From the NCBI RefSeq assembly GCF_964340395.1, contig NC_135562.1:20404626-20468625 (forward strand): DNA of 64,000 nt, read 5' to 3'. How positions within the stretch are numbered: the stretch's first letter is position 1; every line of letters starts with the position of its first letter. This document shows positions 59,816-64,000 of this stretch, piece by piece. This DNA is from Glandiceps talaboti (taxonomy: Eukaryota; Hemichordata; Enteropneusta; Spengelidae). The position numbers were made by a program, and so were the translations under genes. Under the pieces are notes generated by a model. The model was not told the DNA's origin, did no database searches, and saw only the letters and a program-made list of their open reading frames with translations.

Positions 59816-61580
59816 TATTCAAATGACAGCTATTTTTGACCGTGACTCAGTGTGGACTGCTTGACTGTCTTGCTTCTACTTTATAAGATCCCGGGTTAGC
59901 ACTATCATAATTATAATTATTGACTACACAGGGTAAATATATTCCAAAAGGAGTGTAATAGCATCTTTACAGTGAACGACATGGGAAAGCTTGAACAGGG
60001 AATATGTATATTTCTTATGGGGGGTCTCCCCCTAGAAGCCCTGGAAGTCAATTTTGAAACTATTCAGGCCCATAGGGTTGAAATATTTTTGATAGCATCT
60101 TGACAGTAAGAGGTAGGGGGAAGAGCTGAGACTGGGATGCATACACCTCATATGGGGGGTCGTAGGGGGTCTCCCCCTAGAAGTCCTGAATGTTTTTTAC
60201 CCTGAAAAGTCAATTTTGAGACTATTCAGACCCGTTCAGACAATAATTTCCAAGCTTTACAAGACAGCACCAACATGTAAAAAGCAACTACAAGGGGTTG
60301 CAATACTTTTGAAATATACTTTGATAGCATCTTGACAGTAAGAGGAGAAGAGCTTGAGACTGGGATATGTCCACCTCATGTGGGGGGGGGGTGTCCACGG
60401 GGGGTCTCCCTCTAGAAGCCCTGGAGGATTTTTACTCTTAAAGCCAATTTTAGGCTATTCAGACCCTTTCAAGCAATAACTCAATCCATGCTTTACAAGA
60501 CAGCACCATCAAGTATCAGAAACTATTCTTTATAACTTACATAGGGCTGGAATATGTTCTTAAACAGTTAAATGGCATCATTGTATACATGTAGTAAAGG
60601 TCAGCACATCTACTGGTAGTATCATTGGAAGGGTAGATTTGGCATTTAAGGCAATTTAAGATTACCTTGGCAAACATTTCACATCTTTAAAAGACTATCA
60701 TCTCAAAGTTTAATACCATTATGACAGTAAAAAGGTTGTTGTGCATCTGATTGTTGTTTGAATGCGTGAGTGACCTCTGGGAGTGAGGGAGTCCTTGGGG
60801 GTTTTCCCCCTGGCAGATCTGCATTGCTTCTATTAAGGCAATGTTTAGGCTATTCATAGCCTTTGAGGTAATATTTCCGGATTCCAAGCTTCGAATAGCT
60901 AACGTAAATGTAAGTTTTAAATGAGTTTCCTTTGTCACATAAAAGTGGCCCCGTTACATTGGTATAGTGGCATTAATATTGCATGTATAGTAAAGTCACC
61001 GGTATGTTAGAGAACTTTAGGTGGCCATACCTAGTGTATAATAGAAACTGGAATCTGATGAGATGTGGTGATTTGTAGTGTCAATAGTATGTAGTGTCCA
61101 AAATAGAAAGTGTATTCATCCCTTCTGACAAGTTCATAGTGACGAGTAGGGAACATTTTAGATTAACTTCTTTTATAAACTATCTATGAAGATTACCATT
61201 ACGAAACCTTCAACTTAACTTTTACCCCAAAGTGCAATATAAGTGAATCAGTGATTGTGAAACAGCCAAGCATTTACATGACATGTTCTGTAACTAGTGT
61301 GGTCGCTAGGTAATACATGTATATGTATATTTATAGTTATGCTTGAACTAATAAGTAATATTAAAGAATTCATGTAAGAAACTGGGAGAAGAACAAATAT
61401 TTACATGTACCACATTTCAGACAAGGCTATATGCCATTGTAGAAAAAGGATTCACAATCCAAACACAATGACTCCCCCCCCCCCTATTCACAATTTTGAA
61501 AACAGCATGACCGCCCCCCCCCCACTGCCAATCTTAAAAAACAGGGTGACCCCCCCACCGAAGAAACTGACCAGTCCCTA
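59644..61580 (-). mobile_element. G-ladder DNA transposon, family 1 (inverted, 3'-truncated copy)
   Basis: Reverse-complement relative of 3033-5070. The outer end at 61580 reads AGGGACTGGTCAGTTTCTTC on the minus strand, followed by three G-run/TCA blocks (about 61475-61555). The internal ~220-bp units with GGGGGTCTCCCCCTAGAAG lie at about 59990-60480. The other end stops at TGGATTCTTAAATTGGGCCG against a TTTG microsatellite, so the second terminal repeat is missing. A TA tract of about 70 bp (59745-59814) has expanded inside. Confidence 0.8.
59745..59814. repeat. (TA)n microsatellite
   Basis: Pure TA dinucleotide run within the truncated transposon end. Confidence 0.95.
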
Positions 61581-61581
61581 A

Positions 61582-61753
61582 TGGCTGTACATCTGATGGG
61601 AAGAAACCAATAACACAGAGACCATATGGAAAACATAACTATCTGAACTAGACACTCACACACCAAAATAAAAATCTAAAAAAATAAAATAAAAATATCT
61701 ATACCTAGTACGCCACCTGTTCTAAAAATGAGCATAATCAGAACCACACAATT
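61582..61753. mobile_element. MITE with TGGTTCCGRTTA ends (right half)
   Basis: Begins abruptly at GGCTGTACATCTGATGGGAA, one base after the G-ladder element tip, and runs to the AATCAGAACCACACAATT end. The left half is missing, consistent with the ladder element having inserted into it or a later deletion. Confidence 0.7.
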
Positions 61754-61889
61754 TTTTTAGGCCTCACCATATCCAAATTTATATATCAAATTCCTTGTGA
61801 AAGCTCAACCTGCCCTTGGTGGACATGATTCAAGATATTTCAGTATTGTTCGAATAACATTTTATTAAAGGCCTACGATTCCCAGGTTC

Positions 61890-62925
61890 TTGCATTATTC
61901 ATACCTCCCTATACACTGTGTACCACATCACAGTAAGGGACATACCTCCCTATACACTGTCTATCCAACCCACCACATTACAGTAAGGGACATACCTCCC
62001 TATACACTATGTGCCAAAACCAATACATTACAGTAAAGGGTCGACATAACCTCCCTCTGCGCGTACCCAACCCATCACATTACATTACAGTAGGGAAGGG
62101 ACATACCTCCCTATACCCTGCGAACCCAACTTACATCATTACAGTATGTGACATACCTCCCTATACACTGTGTACCCAAACCACCACATTACAGTTAGGG
62201 ATATACCTCCCTATACACTGCGTACCCAACCCATCACATTACAGTAAGGAAGGGACATACCTCCCTATACACTGTGTACCCACCCCACAGCATTACAGCA
62301 ATGGACATACATCCCTATACACTGTGTACCCGAACCACCACATTACAGTGAGATACATACCTCCCTATACACTGTGAACCCGAACAACCACATTACAGTA
62401 AGGGACATACCTCCCTATACACAGCTGTGTACCCAACCCATCACATTACAGTAAGGAAGGGACATATCTCCCTATACACTGTGTACCCACCCCACAACAT
62501 TACAGTAGTGGACATACCTCCCTATACACTGTGTACCCGAACCACCACATTACAGTAAGATACATACCTCCGTATACACTGTGTACCCAAACCACCATAT
62601 TACAGTAACGAATATACCTCCCAATACACTGTGTACCAAACCCATCACATTACAGTACGTAAGGGACATATCTCCCTATACACTGTGTACCCAACCCATC
62701 ACATTACAGTAAGGATCGGACATATCTCCCTATACACTGTGTACCCACCCCACAACATTACAGTAGTGGACATACCACCCTATACACTGTGTACCCGAAC
62801 CACCACATTACAGTAAGATACATACCTCCGTATACACTGTGTACCCAACCCATCACATTACAGTAAGGAAGGGAATACCTCCCTATACACTGTGTACCCA
62901 ACTTACCATTGCTTGTTGCTGTTGT
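61890..62925. repeat. Minisatellite of ~50-60-bp units
   Basis: About 18-19 units share ACATACCTCCCTATACACTG followed by TGTACCCAACCCATCACATT and ACAGTAAGG. Unit length varies through small indels. Long open frames on either strand here are repeat translations. Confidence 0.95.
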
Positions 62926-63135
62926 TGTGTACAACAAAATGAGGCATTTCTCCCTATACATGTTGTACATTGCAACACATATGGGTACACCTTTTCATAC
63001 ATTACATTGCAATTGTAGGGGCACGCCTAATACATGTACAATGCAACATGTAGGCACATCTACATGAAAATGCAACATGTAGGGGTGTCAGTGTTCTCAT
63101 TAATTACATCACAATGCAACATGTAGGGTTGTGCA
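62926..63135. repeat. Degenerate repeats of AATGCAACATGTAGGG
   Basis: Four or five diverged copies of a motif around AATGCAACATGTAGG at irregular spacing follow the minisatellite. Confidence 0.6.
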
Positions 63136-63608
63136 CATTATAGCTGTACCAGCTCAGTGGAGCCATGGGGACTGTACAAGCTATGTGTTCAATATCCCTG
63201 TAACAGCTCTGGCCAACCATCCATCACTTTTCACAAACTGTTTCCCGAATAGAGGTTTCCGCAGGTTATTGACAGTACTTCGAGGAAACAGACGTATGAT
63301 GGAATCATGTTGACATGGTGATCAGTCAGCGTGTTTTCAATTTAAATGTTAATTATGAATCTAATACCAAGATAATTATAATCAACTCTGCCGTCATGCT
63401 TGATCTCAGGGGAGAGATAATTACAAGTGGTGCAATATGTTAAACTGACGATTAGTTTCTTACACAGTTATAGAGTACATGTAATCGTATCATTCAGTTG
63501 ATCGAAGAACGTGCCTGGAGACATAATATATGTGAAATATTGCATTTCCCTGTATATTTACTGTCAGAGATTCACAATTTTGCTACAGGGAGTCATATCT
63601 CTACAGCA

Positions 63609-63675
63609 ATGATTGGGTTGATTGTTTTGATACTTCAATTGTTTGGACCACTGGTATTTGTGGTGCCGACTGAAG
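63609..63675 (+). CDS. Possible first exon encoding a signal peptide
   Basis: An ATG at 63609 opens MIGLIVLILQLFGPLVFVVP, a strongly hydrophobic leader typical of secreted or membrane proteins. The exon would end at 63675 before GTAAGACAAAG, a fair donor, leaving phase 1. The rest of the gene would lie beyond the right edge of the window. An upstream in-frame ATG exists at 63498, but the hydrophobic start fits better. No product can be named. Confidence 0.4.
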
Positions 63676-64000
63676 GTAAGACAAAGTACATATTGCATGC
63701 ATGTTTGACAACAAAGCCCACTCCACCCATATCTGTATTCATATATGGGTGTAACGTCAAGTCACAACATCCATTATTAACAGCGTGAGTAATAGTATAC
63801 AAAATCTCATTTTTTTCCTGTTTTCACTTTATTTGAAACAGCTACACTTATGTATACTTAAGAGTAAATTACCTGGAAACGTTTTACTGTCCATACTTGA
63901 AAATAACGGTTTTATCTTTGCTCTGTGTGAGTGAGACCTTGACTGGTCTAAAAATGCTTTACAGCACAATAAATGAAGTACATGTCCTCTATCATGGTTG
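63676..64000. other. Possible intron at the window edge
   Basis: AT-rich sequence with no further exon recognised before the window ends. Confidence 0.4.

Noticed and set aside
62009-62377. Plus-strand ORF of 122 codons over the minisatellite
   Set aside because: Entirely made of translated repeat units; no start context or conserved domain.
61890-62925. Possible CRISPR-like array
   Set aside because: Repeats are contiguous and imperfect with no unique spacers, and the genome is eukaryotic. The same holds for the 35-bp units at 34451.
63131-63313. Possible exon reading HGDCTSYVFNIPVTALANHP
   Set aside because: Plausible amino-acid composition but it overlaps degenerate repeats, has no clear acceptor and no recognised family.

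Overview
This is eukaryotic, AT-rich, intron-containing DNA dense in transposable elements and microsatellites. The recognisable families are a Helentron-type Helitron, a BEL/Pao retrotransposon, a non-LTR RT fragment, PIF1-like helicase and Mutator-like transposase relatives, and many MITEs. Together with animal-type metabolic exons they point to a marine invertebrate such as a hemichordate, amphioxus or lophotrochozoan. The sequence alone does not settle the phylum. No bacterial-style operons, rRNA or convincing tRNA genes were seen.

Layout. 0-14.6 kb holds microsatellites, foldback MITEs, one 2-kb transposon with G-run ladders, a perfect 536-bp tandem duplication, and two isolated minus-strand host exons (a HAD phosphatase of the PGP/PDXP type and a cytosolic sulfotransferase). 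14.6-23.8 kb holds a 241-bp tandem array and the best-supported host gene: a six-exon minus-strand gene for a 279-aa protein with an OB-fold-like segment. Its 4.5-kb first intron carries a second G/C-ladder transposon, which itself contains a nested MULE-like foldback element with a perfect 10-bp target duplication. A hAT-like MITE sits about 100 bp upstream of its start codon.

24.9-34.3 kb is a decayed minus-strand Helentron. From N to C it encodes a 2A-like ribosome-skipping motif, a C76/USP-like cysteine protease, an OTU protease, a basic repeat region, a zinc finger with DUF6570, the HUH/Y2 Rep, a PIF1 helicase and an EEP endonuclease. A 5'-truncated non-LTR retrotransposon interrupts it. 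36.5-50.5 kb is a cluster of spliced, mostly frameshifted genes of mobile-element-associated families: an acidic protein exon, a second kind of PIF1-like helicase, a HIRAN-like protein, an unrecognised minus-strand multi-exon gene and a Mutator-like transposase relative. 51.3-57.3 kb is a structurally intact BEL/Pao element with identical 316-bp LTRs and one 1791-codon gag-pol ORF. 57.3-64 kb holds unassigned sequence, an inverted copy of the G-ladder transposon, a 1-kb minisatellite and a possible signal-peptide first exon at the right edge.

Most coding capacity here serves transposition. The Helentron, the BEL element and the G-ladder elements look like independent insertions of different ages: BEL youngest, Helentron old and broken. 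The OB-fold gene is the one host-like gene whose full splice structure can be read.
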